Positions 47,928-58,575 of a stretch of 64,000 bases of DNA are shown here, piece by piece (the stretch's first letter is position 1; each line of letters begins with the position of its first letter). This DNA comes from Annona cherimola. Lineage: Eukaryota > Streptophyta > Magnoliopsida > Magnoliales > Annonaceae. Both the position numbers and the translations under genes were made by a program. The stretch is from NCBI GenBank assembly GCA_030490835.1, contig CM059973.1:84025221-84089220 (forward strand), given 5' to 3'. The notes under the pieces were generated by a model. That model had not been told where the DNA came from, searched no databases, and saw only the letters and a program-made list of their open reading frames with translations.

Positions 47928-48395
47928 ATGGCGGAGCGGCAGACTGTCCAAAGCCCAACCACCAGGTCCGCTAGATGGCCCGCCTCCCTCCAAGGCCAGA
48001 CCCCTAACTCAACCCAAGTCATCGGCTTCCTGACGCTCGTAATCTCCGGCGGGATTCTGCTCTTCCTCGCCGGCATCACGCTCACCGCCACAGTCCTTGG
48101 ACTCATCTTCGCCACGCCGCTCATCATACTCTTCAGCCCGATATGGGTCCCCGTAGGCACCGTGCTCTTCATCGCCGTCGTTGGCTTCTCGGCTTTGAGC
48201 GCTTTCGTCCTTGCTATGGTGGCGGCAATCGCGTGGATGCACAGGTACATGAGGGGGCGGCGCCCCCTCGGATCCGACCGGGTTGACTACGCGAGGAGCC
48301 GGATCGCTGATACGGCTAGCCATGTGAAGGACTATGCTAGAGAGTATGGTGGGTATTTGCAGAGCAAGGTGAAGGATGCGGCTCCTGGGGCGTGA
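47928..48395 (+). CDS. OLE: Oleosin, probable universal (U) lineage, 155 aa
   Basis: Oleosins coat lipid droplets, inserting a long hydrophobic hairpin into the oil core and keeping droplets small. Single exon, complete, ATG in CAGCAATGG. Residues 1-30 are a polar arm. The hydrophobic hairpin spans about 31-105. It is broken by the proline knot [12 protein letters not shown], which fits the family pattern PX5SPX3P. An amphipathic C-terminal arm follows ([20 protein letters not shown]). The protein ends in AAPGA, which I recall as the C-terminal mark of the U lineage of oleosins. Length is in the low-molecular-weight oleosin range (about 130-170 aa). The coding region is much more GC-rich than its surroundings. 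The ABRE and RY motifs upstream agree with seed expression. Lineage is less sure than family. Confidence 0.95.
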   Translation: MAERQTVQSPTTRSARWPASLQGQTPNSTQVIGFLTLVISGGILLFLAGITLTATVLGLIFATPLIILFSPIWVPVGTVLFIAVVGFSALSAFVLAMVAAIAWMHRYMRGRRPLGSDRVDYARSRIADTASHVKDYAREYGGYLQSKVKDAAPGA

Positions 48396-48935
48396 ATGGT
48401 GTGATTGGTGAGTCCTTTTTTCGGTGTTGTTTTTTTGGCTTTTGTCGATAATGGTCTTTTCTTTCTTTCGGCTGTTACGGTGTGCATCTGTTTGGATGTT
48501 GATATGTGACCATGGAATTTTTACAAGCATGTGATGGGTATTGGTCTTTGCATGAGAAACACACAAATGACGTTTAGGATACTTGTTTGTTTGTTTGTTT
48601 CTTCCTTTCGAACCTGGCTTCGTCCGTGAGGACTTCTCTTTTAAATAAGAATGTGAATGAGGAACTAAAATTTGGGTGCGGCTGAAGTGGAATGTCCTTA
48701 CAAGAGATAGTTTTTAGATTGGGATATCTTATCTCTCTCCAGTCTTGATCTAGTCCTTTGGTATTTGGGACCCACAATGAGGTTCCTGGCTTGAAATTCG
48801 AATAATTTTCTACCAATTTGGGAAGCAGAATGCATGTGGGCCATTGCACCTCGCGCATGAGCCGGTTAATGGAAAGTGAACGCTTGCTTTGACTTGCCTG
48901 TTAAGTTGTGATTGATTCATATGGGATTCCATATA
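48396..48935. other. Oleosin 3' flank
   Basis: The first 150-200 bases are probably the oleosin 3' untranslated region. No other feature. Confidence 0.5.
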
Positions 48936-49690
48936 GTAGTCATAAAATAGCAGAAAATGAACAATTCTCTTTTCGGGGAAGGACTTTGGCAACTAACCAT
49001 TTTGTAGCGTTTTTTAAACAGCTTACTAATGGCTGATTACGGCTAGTCATTGTGCCTTTAGGGCATGCAGTCCAAGTGCAAAAGTAAGTTTCCATTTTGA
49101 TAGGAGAGAGAGATTGGGTAAGGTGGTTAGGACAGTTAGAGGCAATTGGGTGCCTTCTACCTATAAGAAGGGAAGGGAAAGGAGTACAGGTTTGCATGTA
49201 TTATTGAATTGAGTTGTTGCAAATTGTCATTGCAAAGGAGATGATCCCTCCTTCCAAGAGGAACCTCGCTGAGTTCACGAGAGTGATTCTAGGTAGTAGT
49301 CTAAAATAGCAGTAAATAAAAAAATTTCTTTTCTGAAAAGGACTTTGGGAAATATCCATTTTGTAGCATTTTTCAAACAGTTGCCAACCCTTGTGGCCTT
49401 GCGGCATGCAATCCAAGTGCAAAAGAGAGTTTTCCGTTTTGATAGGAGAGAGATCGGGTAAGGTGGTTAGGATGGTAAGAGGAAATTGGGTGCCTTGTAC
49501 CTGAAAAAGGGAAGGGAAGGGAAGGGGAGTCCAGTTGTGTCATGCATTGTCTGAGTTGAGTTGTTGCAAACTGTAATTGCAAGGAGATCTTCCCTCCTTC
49601 CAGTTGTTGCAACTGTAATTGCAAAAGAGATGTTCCCTACTTCCAAGAGCAACCTTGCTGAGTTCACAAGAATAAATGCCAGTTGTTTGC
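48936..49690 (+). repeat. Tandem duplication, about 360-bp unit
   Basis: Unit 1 (48936-49295) and unit 2 (49296-49690) share the same block order: GTAGT..AAAATAGCAG, GGACTTTGG, GGCATGCA(G/A)TCCAAGTGCAAAA, TTTGATAGGAGAGAGA, AATTGGGTGCCTT and GAGTTGTTGCAAA. Unit 2 carries a further internal duplication of about 45 bp (GTTGTTGCAAACTGTAATTG then TTGTTGCAACTGTAATTG, about 49558-49660). No coding potential. Confidence 0.85.
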
Positions 49691-52348
49691 GTCCACCCCA
49701 TCTCTGGTTAGATATACAAAACATTTCTTTCCTGATAATCTGCATGAGAATGTTTGCCATCCCTTTCTATATTTTCATTCAATCCAAACTTGTCAAGAAT
49801 GGTTGAGGTTTTCCTGTGGTTTGGGATTGCAGAGAGTGTGACAGCGACACTGGAAGAGAACAAACTATATTTTTTTCCTTTCAATCAGATTTCCAGGAAT
49901 TCTTGAGCCTCTTTTCAAACTAATTCTATGCCCATAAAGAAAATGCCAAGCAAGTTATCCTGGAATTCTGTCACATGCCAAATTTGTTTGCAATATAAAT
50001 GGTATGCTTGGATGGATGTTGTTGCCCTTTGAGTATGGGCACTTATATAGAGAGCAATTCGGGTGTGATTTTATTCCTATTCAACAGGTGCAATCACGGA
50101 TAGAGCACAGTAGGTGCCGGGGCTGAACAAAGTGAAGGTCCTTCTTTGTTACGACGGTTGAGAAAGTATTTGATTGTAATGTCAATGTCACAATTTATAC
50201 TATCAATAAAAAAAAGGTATGTACTCCCGGTCCAAAAAAAAGTTCTATGTACTTCTCTGAACTTATTGTACGATATGATGTCGACGAGCTTGCCAAACGC
50301 ATGCTTTTGTTGTTAGATTGTTGCAAATCCATATTTCCATGTGTTTACCAATGTGGCAGTGTCACCGATTGGATATAGGACAGCACATTGACATGCTTAC
50401 CAAATGGCTGTAGTTTATTTTGGATTGTTGCAAATGCACTCAATGTACTTGTGTTTCAAATGTGCCGAGTGCACCAATGGAGACGGAGCATTACACAATT
50501 GGAATTCTTTTTTTTTTTCTTTTTTGGTACAGTTGGAATTCTTCGATATAACAAAAAAAAAAAAAGTGATAATATACCGTGTAGACGTTTTTCATATGAG
50601 GTTCATATTAAGCATTGCAAGTGATGGATAAGATGTATTTTGTAAATGTGTTTTGAGAAAAGATGGATGGGGAAATGGCAAGCAGATTGTTGAAGGTACA
50701 ACGCATTATTAGAGATGCATCTCAGTGAGCAGTGCCTAATTGCCTATAGGTAACTGACATGATACAGCTTTTCCTTTTATCTGGAGAACTGCCAGAGTTA
50801 TTTTCTGAAAATAGGAAGTCGCACACACTGTTCTCTATGACTTTCTGGATATTTCTGCAGATAGAAGTTAGTTTGAAGGACAGTGATGCTATGGTCCTCT
50901 TCAGAATTTGGACAAGCATAAAATGTTTGAATGGAAAAAAAATTTCATTTCTTATCCATACGGTATAAGATGCTGAAAATTTTGAATAATTTTATCCATG
51001 CGTTAGGCCTTAAGAAATATGGGGTCCGTTTGAATTAAATTGATTAGTTCCTTGTTGAGACCTGATAAATAACTGATAGAATCAATAATTATGACGCTTG
51101 CAACACAAAAAAGGGATGTACCAAGAACACTACTACAAGCTTTCGACATTTTTTTTTCTTTTTTTTTTTTTAAAAATCTAGTTCATGGGGGCGTTGTACT
51201 CCTTGATCTGTTCGTAGTTCTATGAAACATTCGCTCCATTCATACGTTTCGTAAGCTCATCTCTGGACAAAAATAAGGCAAATCCAGATCTTGGTTGCAA
51301 AGAGACAACAACATTTTGGCAAATATACACCATTGAACTATATCCAAGTTATTTTCTCGAACAGTGTATCTACTATCTACCTTGACAACTGACAAGTTCA
51401 CTTACCTATTTATTTATTGTTACACACACCTGTCGTTCCCAATTTTGCTTATGTTGTTTTCTTTCCATCGACTTTTGTTTCTTTTCTTTTTCACTTGTGA
51501 AAACTGGTGGTTAAATATTGAAATTGGGTGTACGTCTGATCTTTTATGCACCGTTGTCTGCTCGCGCAAGTAAACCATCCACGTAACTATTCATCCATTG
51601 AATGGCTTTGAATTCTGAGCCAAATAACATAACAATTTGGTTTGTATTCTTTTTCCTGCTGAAGGAAAGCAATTAATAAATCTTCATTGGTTTAGCTGGA
51701 GGGGTAAAGTTCAGGTTTTAGCCTTCTCTGCTCACATCGGTGACCATTTCCATTCAAGCTTCTTTTGCTTTCTCTTTTTCTTTTTTTTGGTCATCCCATA
51801 TGCAAATTTTCTAAATATTAATTTCTGGGACAAATTTCTGAAAAGTTATTTATGTTATAATCAGAAGGGTAGCTAGATTGGTCCATTGCCCCTGTTCAAA
51901 ACTTCAAATTTCCATGTTGAAAGTTCCTTGCCACCATTAGGGAGCTTCCCTGAACTTAGAAAGAGTACCGAGAGATGCTGCATTTCTGTCTTATTTTCAG
52001 GTCGTGTTGGGGATGGATTCGGGTTTCTAGTGGAGTACGCTCCCGTTCCCCCATCATATACACATTCCCCAACGGCCTAAGTCAACTCAAACCTAACAAC
52101 GAATAACCCTAATCTAGGCAAGGTTGAAAAAAACTTTTTCCCTAATGCATTTGCCACCTATTGTGTTTCAGACTGAATCTGCAGTTTGTCAAATCTGGTT
52201 CTTTATTTATGATCCATTTAAGCTTTTTGAATTTTGGCTAAGCCGTACATGCTAAACGTGATTAAAGGATTGGGCTTATTCTGAGCCAAAGGGGGGCCAT
52301 TTGCATAGCAACTTTCATAGCCAAACTACTGTAGAATCATTTCACTTA
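49691..52348. other. Spacer, no gene recognised
   Basis: Moderately AT-rich, with no convincing frame over the whole 2.7 kb and no element ends found. A T-rich tract lies at about 50508-50526 and another near 51150-51172. Confidence 0.5.
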
Positions 52349-52680
52349 GTTCGTTTTTGGCAATTTGTAAAAGTTGTCAAGTTAAAACTTTTCAATCTAA
52401 AACTTTTCACTCTTCATAACTACTCATTTTTTAATTATTTTTTACACATCTTTCTATACAACAACTCTACTTTTCAATTATTTCTACACAACTACTAATA
52501 TAATTAACCTGTTTATTTTAAATTTATTTTCTTTACTTCTTATCATAACTCCTACAATATCATATCATTTTCTACTAATTTAACAACTTTTATATAAAAT
52601 TTTTTTTATTAAAAGTTGTAATAACAACTTTTACATAAAAAAATTTTCATTAAAAGTTTTACAACTTCCCAAACGCACAC
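52349..52680. mobile_element. Tourist-like MITE with TTA target duplication, 332 bp
   Basis: Ends GTTCGTTTTTGG (52349-52360) and CCAAACGCACAC (52669-52680), an imperfect inverted pair, flanked by TTA at 52346-52348 and 52681-52683. TTA is the favoured target of Tourist elements. Internal sequence matches the copies at 61968 and 36566 (reversed). Confidence 0.85.
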
Positions 52681-53011
52681 TTAATTAATTAAACAGGCGC
52701 CGGAGAAGCGATCAATCATTATTGAATCCTGGCAAGAAAAGTTGGCATTTGACCAGGTCGTGCTTTATCATTCAAAATTTCTCAAAGGATTCTGAATCGT
52801 TCAAGAGGCATGACCTGTTCAGTGTTCAAGCCAATGCATGCCGGATGACCCCTGAGCTTTGCATGCAACCAGATGGACGGGAAAAGAAACATAGCTTATT
52901 CATACATACATGCAATCCTACAACCGTTTCAAAGAAAAAAGAACCCGGATGGCTTATCGATGAAACCGCATATCCGCCATATCCATTCTTCAACAGACGA
53001 TCCTCAAAAAG
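52681..53011. other. 3' flank of the 162-aa protein gene
   Basis: Probably the 3' untranslated region of the minus-strand gene that follows. Short plus-strand frames here match nothing. Confidence 0.45.
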
Positions 53012-53500
53012 TTAATAAGCTTCGCCCTTGCCGGCCGCCGCCACGGGAAAAGTAAAGCTCTGGTGCAAAGGGCTGCCCCGACGTGGCGATCTGGGGAAGA
53101 GGCTGGGATGGAGAGGGCTGGCCCCGCCACGTGGAGTTCGGGGCGAATATTCCGGCACCTGATTCCCTTCCCTGTCGTAGAAGATGACCCCGGAGAAATC
53201 CAACGGCTGGCATTTCTCTCCCATCAGTATCTCCTTCTGCCACAGCCGTTCGTCGTCGCCCCACGCCAGAGAAGAGGTCTCCTCCGCCTCGTAGCCGTGT
53301 TTCTCCTTTTTCTTGGCCTTGTTGGTGAGCGTGATCGGGAGCTGCCTGGGCGATGCGAGCGGAGACTTAGGCGGCAGCTTTGAACTGGCCGGCTCGCTGC
53401 TGCTGCTGCCGCTGCTTGTTAGCTTCTTGGATAGCCGGGTCGCCTGCTTGGCGCAGCGAGTTAAGAGGGTGAATAAGGGGTTGGGAGCTGCTTTTCCCAT
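53012..53500 (-). CDS. Plant-specific protein of unknown function, 162 aa
   Basis: A single-exon gene on the minus strand. The N-terminus is basic (MGKAAPNPLFTLLTRCAKQA) and is followed by a Ser/Pro-rich part (about 25-65). The core, about residues 80-115, reads ERLWQKEILMGEKCQPLDFS then GVIFYDREGN; I recall this core from a family of small, uncharacterised proteins found across land plants, many with the same N-terminal MG start. The rest is a Pro/Ser/Arg-rich tail (SPRTPRGG, SPRRGS). An MG start could allow N-myristoylation, but this is only a guess. GC content is far above the surroundings, and a TATA box sits upstream. Function unknown. Confidence 0.82.
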   Translation of the reverse strand: MGKAAPNPLFTLLTRCAKQATRLSKKLTSSGSSSSEPASSKLPPKSPLASPRQLPITLTNKAKKKEKHGYEAEETSSLAWGDDERLWQKEILMGEKCQPLDFSGVIFYDREGNQVPEYSPRTPRGGASPLHPSLFPRSPRRGSPLHQSFTFPVAAAGKGEAY

Positions 53501-53542
53501 CCTTCGAGTTTCGAAATGGCGTTTGAGTGTTTGCGACGAGAG

Positions 53543-53550
53543 CTTTATAG
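53543..53550 (-). promoter_or_regulatory. TATA box of the 162-aa protein gene
   Basis: CTATAAAG on the minus strand, about 43 bp before the ATG at 53500. It implies a very short 5' leader. Confidence 0.6.
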
Positions 53551-53637
53551 TGAGAAAGAAAATGAGAGGGAGGATAATTAACTTTGCTTGTTCGCTGCTG
53601 AGTTTGACGTCATGTTTGGTTTGACTCGTTGCAGCCT

Positions 53638-53910
53638 GGAGCCCGATCGCCTGCTCCAGCGTTCCCTGCTCTGGGATCTTATACCCATTTTTTTTTTAAA
53701 TTTTTTTTATAAAAATATTAATCCAGGTGTATTTAACATGTGTATAAGTTTTTACTATTTTTGGAGTATTTTAGATATTTATTTTTTATTTTTGAAAATA
53801 AGTGTATTTTAAAAAATAAAAAATAAATATCTAAAATACTCTAAAAATGGTAAAAACTTATACATATGTTAAATACACCTAAATTAATACTGTTTAAGAG
53901 AAAATTTTTA

Positions 53911-53942
<32 letters not shown>

Positions 53943-54002
53943 GGCATAAGCTCCCGGGAGCAGGGAACGCTGCCTGCTCCCGCGAGCAGGCGATCGGGCT
54001 CC
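53638..54002. repeat. Foldback element with GC-rich 19-bp ends
   Basis: The left end GGAGCCCGATCGCCTGCTC (53638-53656) has a perfect reverse complement at 53984-54002. The arms continue with CAGCGTTCCCTGCTC / GAGCAGGGAACGCTG and then AT-rich sequence containing TATTTAACATGTGTATAAGT / ACTTATACATATGTTAAATA. The arms are about 180 bp. No coding content and no clear target duplication. It stands within 140 bp of the preceding gene's start. Confidence 0.88.
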
Positions 54003-54289
54003 GGGCTTTTGCGTGCGTTCTTCTCCTGCGAAAGTCTGCTTTGCGTCCGTCGCGACTAACGAGTGAATCAACATTTATGTTTTGATATTTGCAAAATAAG
54101 ACTTGGGTTTACTTTGCAAACTAGACTCAAATCTTTGCCCTTTGGCTGCCAGAATTTGTTCGTTTAGATTTTGAAAGGCTCAAATAGTGTTTATTTTACA
54201 AATATATTTCAAATAGATCTACAAGTAGTTTCATATAATCTTTTTTATTTTTAATAATCTTTTTTATTTTTAATATTTTGTCACTTGAT

Positions 54290-54725
54290 GTGAAATTCAC
54301 TTTATTCATTATATTTACTATTATTTGTTTAGCTAGAAAATAAAATTCCAACTAAACCAAATTGTGCATGGCCCACATTTGCTGATATGTGTATATATAT
54401 TTATGTGTAAGTTATGGAGAATGTTTAAATCCATATACATATATATTAACAATGTAATAATATTTTATAAAACCATTTATCTGCATATTAATGATATTTT
54501 AAATAGTGAAAATGTTGAAAATACAACTTTAAAATTTATATTTGACATTAAATTTTATATTTTCGTAAATGGTGATTATGCACAATGATACTAAACAAAC
54601 AAAAGAAATTTCATAAAATAAATGATGCTCAATGCAATAAACGAAGCAAACTTTCTATCAAGTATTAAAATATTAAAAATAGAAATAAGTTACATAGGAG
54701 AAGAGTTTTGTCCAAGCAAAGTTCA
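54290..54725 (+). repeat. AT-rich interspersed repeat, third copy
   Basis: Same block order as 39050-39500: ATTTGTTTAGCTAGAAAAT, TTGAAAATACAACTTTAAAA, GATTATGCACAATGATACTA and AAATGATGCTCAATGCAATA. Confidence 0.65.
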
Positions 54726-56564
54726 TATAAGTTAATTCGCGGCTATGCAAAACTATAAGTCTATTGTGCAAAAATCTTGGTTTATTACATTAGATTATAA
54801 TTTGGACCATTCTTTTTTATCAAATTACTATAGGCAATTGGATGTTAATTTCCTAGGGAAATAATTGAAACATTAAGGTTATATTTTTAAAAGGATCATT
54901 TAATCATTGCTTAGATTTATCTAATGCATTAAAGTATCGGCCAGAATCGAGGGCTAAGTTGTGTACACTTATTGGTACCAGTGAGGGGACTAGAGTTTAC
55001 TGGGGTAGGGTATAAGTTCTCTTGGTCAAGTTACACCAACTCCATGATTATCGAATTTTAATTTTATTTTATAATAGCCTTTTAATCTTATTTTCAACCT
55101 ACTTCTTGCTTAGCCTCATGAGGTATTCTAAAGTATCCCTTTTCTCATTTCTCTAATATCTAGTGTTTGAAGTAAGGGGAAGCTTGGCTCCCCTTGAGTA
55201 AAGTTTTAGGTTCAAATCTTGTGAATGGTAAAATAAGTGTGGAGAAAATTTTCTCCTTTATTTGGTCTAGCTTCGCTTAACTTTGAAGATTAGAGGTTTC
55301 TTGAATTAGATTGTTTTTCCATTCTTAAGATAATTTTTTAATTTATAATACAATTTTTTACATTTTAATACAATTTTTTTCATTCATAATACACATCATT
55401 ACAGTCTTATCCCATTTCTTCCTTCCGTTTAAAAACATGTTGAATATCTAGTTCCGATAAGTTGAATTTATTTTGATATACAATAATTATATAATCTCAA
55501 TATTAAATTATTCTAACAAATTTATAAAAAATATATCAAAATTTATAATTAAAATATCTTTAATATTAATTCATCTATTATCTTTTTGATATAATGTAAG
55601 AAAGATAGACTTTCTTTTTGTTGTTATAGTTAAGGGTGCAAATTGGATTAGATTAGCATGCGACCACCCCCCAACTTAACTCTCTCTTTTTTTTATGAAC
55701 TAACTTGACTCTTTTTGAGTACATTAAATTAGTATTGTCATGACTTAAAATAGGAGTGAGTTACGTAATTTGACTCGATTTCAAAATAGAATCAAAGTAA
55801 GTTGATTGTGTCCTCACCCAAGCATATGCAACCGACACAACATATATTCGTCTATTAAAAAATTATAGACATATTTTATCTTATTTAAAAAATTTACATC
55901 ATTTATGATTAATTATACTTTAATTTTATTTTTAAAATTATATGCTTGTAATAATTAATGTGCGAGTTTAATAAAAATGAAAATTTTAAATACTGTAAAT
56001 TTCGAAATCGACCTGAATTTTGAATTGAGAGTGCTAACTTAAGATCAAAATGAACTTAACGTGATATTTAAAAATGTTAGTTAAAATTATGTCAGCCTTG
56101 TCCTGATCCAACATAGTGGATAGGATTTGCACTCTACAGCTGTGGTCGTATGGAAAAGGTCATCTGGCAGATTCCGAGCATTCACGGGAAAAGCAAGCAA
56201 GTGGCTTTCCACCAGAAAATCAAGCCAAACATGCAGCATCGATGTCAACGAAATCGTGGGCGTATTCCAAATTAAGAAAATCATCATGTTTTAAACTTCA
56301 ACACGCGAAGAGTCACCAAGATCATGTAAAACATGTTTGATTATAATTGTCAGTTTCTCAGGCCAATAACCAATATTTCCTTCGTTCTTAATTTGTTCAT
56401 CAATCAGGGCATAGATCAGTATTATCGCATCGTAGGTATGTGCGTGTAATTCCGCCTTCGAACATGGAGAATAGCAAATGGCTCCATATACTGTAATGTA
56501 ATAGAAAGAAAATTTTGTACCAGGCTTACTTAGCGATTCTATATTACTTCTTTAAATTTTAAAT
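54726..56564. other. Spacer, no gene recognised
   Basis: A box-B-like TTAGGTTCAAATCTT near 55209-55223 may belong to a worn SINE, but no box A was found. Open frames at 56090-56340 match nothing I know. Confidence 0.45.
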
Positions 56565-56990
56565 TTTTTATAAGTGATTGTATTTAACATCATTTGTTTA
56601 TCTAAAAAACTAAATTTCATCTAAATCAAAATATTTACATGAGTCACGTTTACTCAAAAATTAATATATTCATGTGTAAATTGTGAAAATGCTTAGATCT
56701 GTTCATATATGTATAAGAATTTAATAATACTTTATAAAATTATTTGTTCACATAGAAGAGATATTTTTGACAGTTTAGATATTGAAAATACAACTTTAAA
56801 ATTAATATTCAACATTAAATTATTTTATTATATTGATTTTCCACATTCGTAGATAACGCCATATACATGGATTTTCAAGATACTATAGATAATGCTAAAT
56901 ACAATAAATTATATAAATTTTCTATCAACAATCAAAATATTTGAAATAAAAAAAAAGTTTCATAAAAAAAAAAATTTCACATAAGCATCT
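56565..56990 (+). repeat. AT-rich interspersed repeat, fourth copy (uninterrupted)
   Basis: The most complete uninterrupted copy, from TAAGTGATTGTATTTAACAT to the A-rich end near 56990, with TTGAAAATACAACTTTAAAA and AGATAATGCTAAATACAATA. At about 56770 it shows GACAGTTTAGATATTG, the undisturbed form of the solo-LTR target at 37199/38245. Confidence 0.65.
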
Positions 56991-58206
56991 ACGAATTTGT
57001 TTATAATAATACTTCATCATTTGCTGTAACTAAGAGAAGACCTGTGTCGGACTGACCACTACCCGCCACAGCGTGACCAGCTGCTACCGCGTTGTTTTGG
57101 GGTCGATGATGCTAGAAGCCAAAAATAAGACTCAAGTTCTCTATTTGAAGTTCTTACCCACGACTATTGATTTTCTAAAAACGCTTGTTTGATGAAAAAT
57201 TATCGCAGTGCGATAAAGTGTGGTGAAAAAAGAAGAAGAAGAGTGAGATAGGCTTTTTTGAATTAAGAGCGAGGATGACATGGTGTTCATTTGAATATTG
57301 AGTGTGATCTCGAGCATCATGCAATTAGTTAGTCGGGGTTGAAAGTGGTTGGGTCAATCGATAAGATGAGCATGAGAGCAGCACAAAAACGACAACACGA
57401 AGGCGTGGACTTAATTTTAATCCGTAGGTGTGTATGGGTTGACCCAGTTGCAACTTGTCCCCGAGTCATCGTGACTGGGTCCTTGTTTCCGCCAACGCAA
57501 GCAACTTGACATTTCTCGGCTGTTTCGTCGATCCCCTTCTCAGCCAATCCCAGCCGTTCCAAATCAGGCCTCATACTGACTCCACTCACGCATAGGAATT
57601 AGATGATCTGGACCGTTGTTATATGTTGCCTATCATAGCCGGGAAATCATTAGGAATTATTTTCCTCTCAAGAAAAAGGGATAGACAATATTGAACAAAT
57701 ATGATAATTGTACGAGCTATAAAGGGGGAGCCATCTAATAAAACCGGCTCTTTATTTTTTTGTCATTTAAAAGAATTTTTTTCAAAGAAAAAGTAAACCA
57801 TTCATAGCATTCGTGGATGTGGGTTTATCAATGATTCCAAGATCAGATACTCTGGAAATTTTTATATATTATATAGTAATTCAAAATTTAATAACGTTTT
57901 CTATCTAATAATGAATACTATATATGGTTTAGATTTTTAAAACAAAATTCTGAAATAAAAAGTGAAGGGTTGTGTTAAAATTTCCACATATTTAGTTGTG
58001 ATAGATCACTCCTGTAAAAGTTACATCAATACATGAAAAAAATAAGAAAAAGAGCTTTTAGGGTCCCGTTTGATATCTTATACAACTTTTTGTATTATTT
58101 AATATCTTAATTATCTTTCTCAAAAAAAAATATCTTAATTATCTAATTATCATAATTATTACTACCTTTACCTTAAAGTTATTTTTATATCTTTTTATAT
58201 AATGAA
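56991..58206. other. Spacer with a GC-richer island
   Basis: The stretch at 57300-57600 is less AT-rich and open on the minus strand (86 codons), but I recognise no protein family and no splice context. It may be an eroded exon or promoter. Confidence 0.4.
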
Positions 58207-58575
58207 GAGTGATCTGTTAGTTTGAACTAAGTCAATGCTCTGCTTAGTCCACATCAAAAAATTTATTTACAATATTTTTTATTTTTTCTTTATACACATG
58301 TTTATTTAAGTGCATTTAACGTGTAAATTAAGTTTTACCATTTTTGAATATATTTATATATTTTTTGAGATTTTTTAAACATCTATGTGTTTATATGTAT
58401 TTAAAATATTTTTATCTTTAAAAAATTTTAAAAAATATATACACATATCCAAAAATAGTAAAATTTAGTTGATATGTTAAATACACTTAGATAAACAAGT
58501 GTATGGAGAAAAATTTTAAAAAAATTATTATAAGTTGTTTTTTTGAAGTTAGCTTAGACTGACAAGATCATTCAT
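58207..58575. repeat. Foldback (inverted-repeat) MITE
   Basis: The left arm GTGATCTGTTAGTTTGAACT and the right arm ending AGACTGACAAGATCATTC are imperfect reverse complements, and the arms continue through TTTACAATATTTTTT and TTAAATACACTTAGATAAAC. Same family as 44140-44500. Confidence 0.7.
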
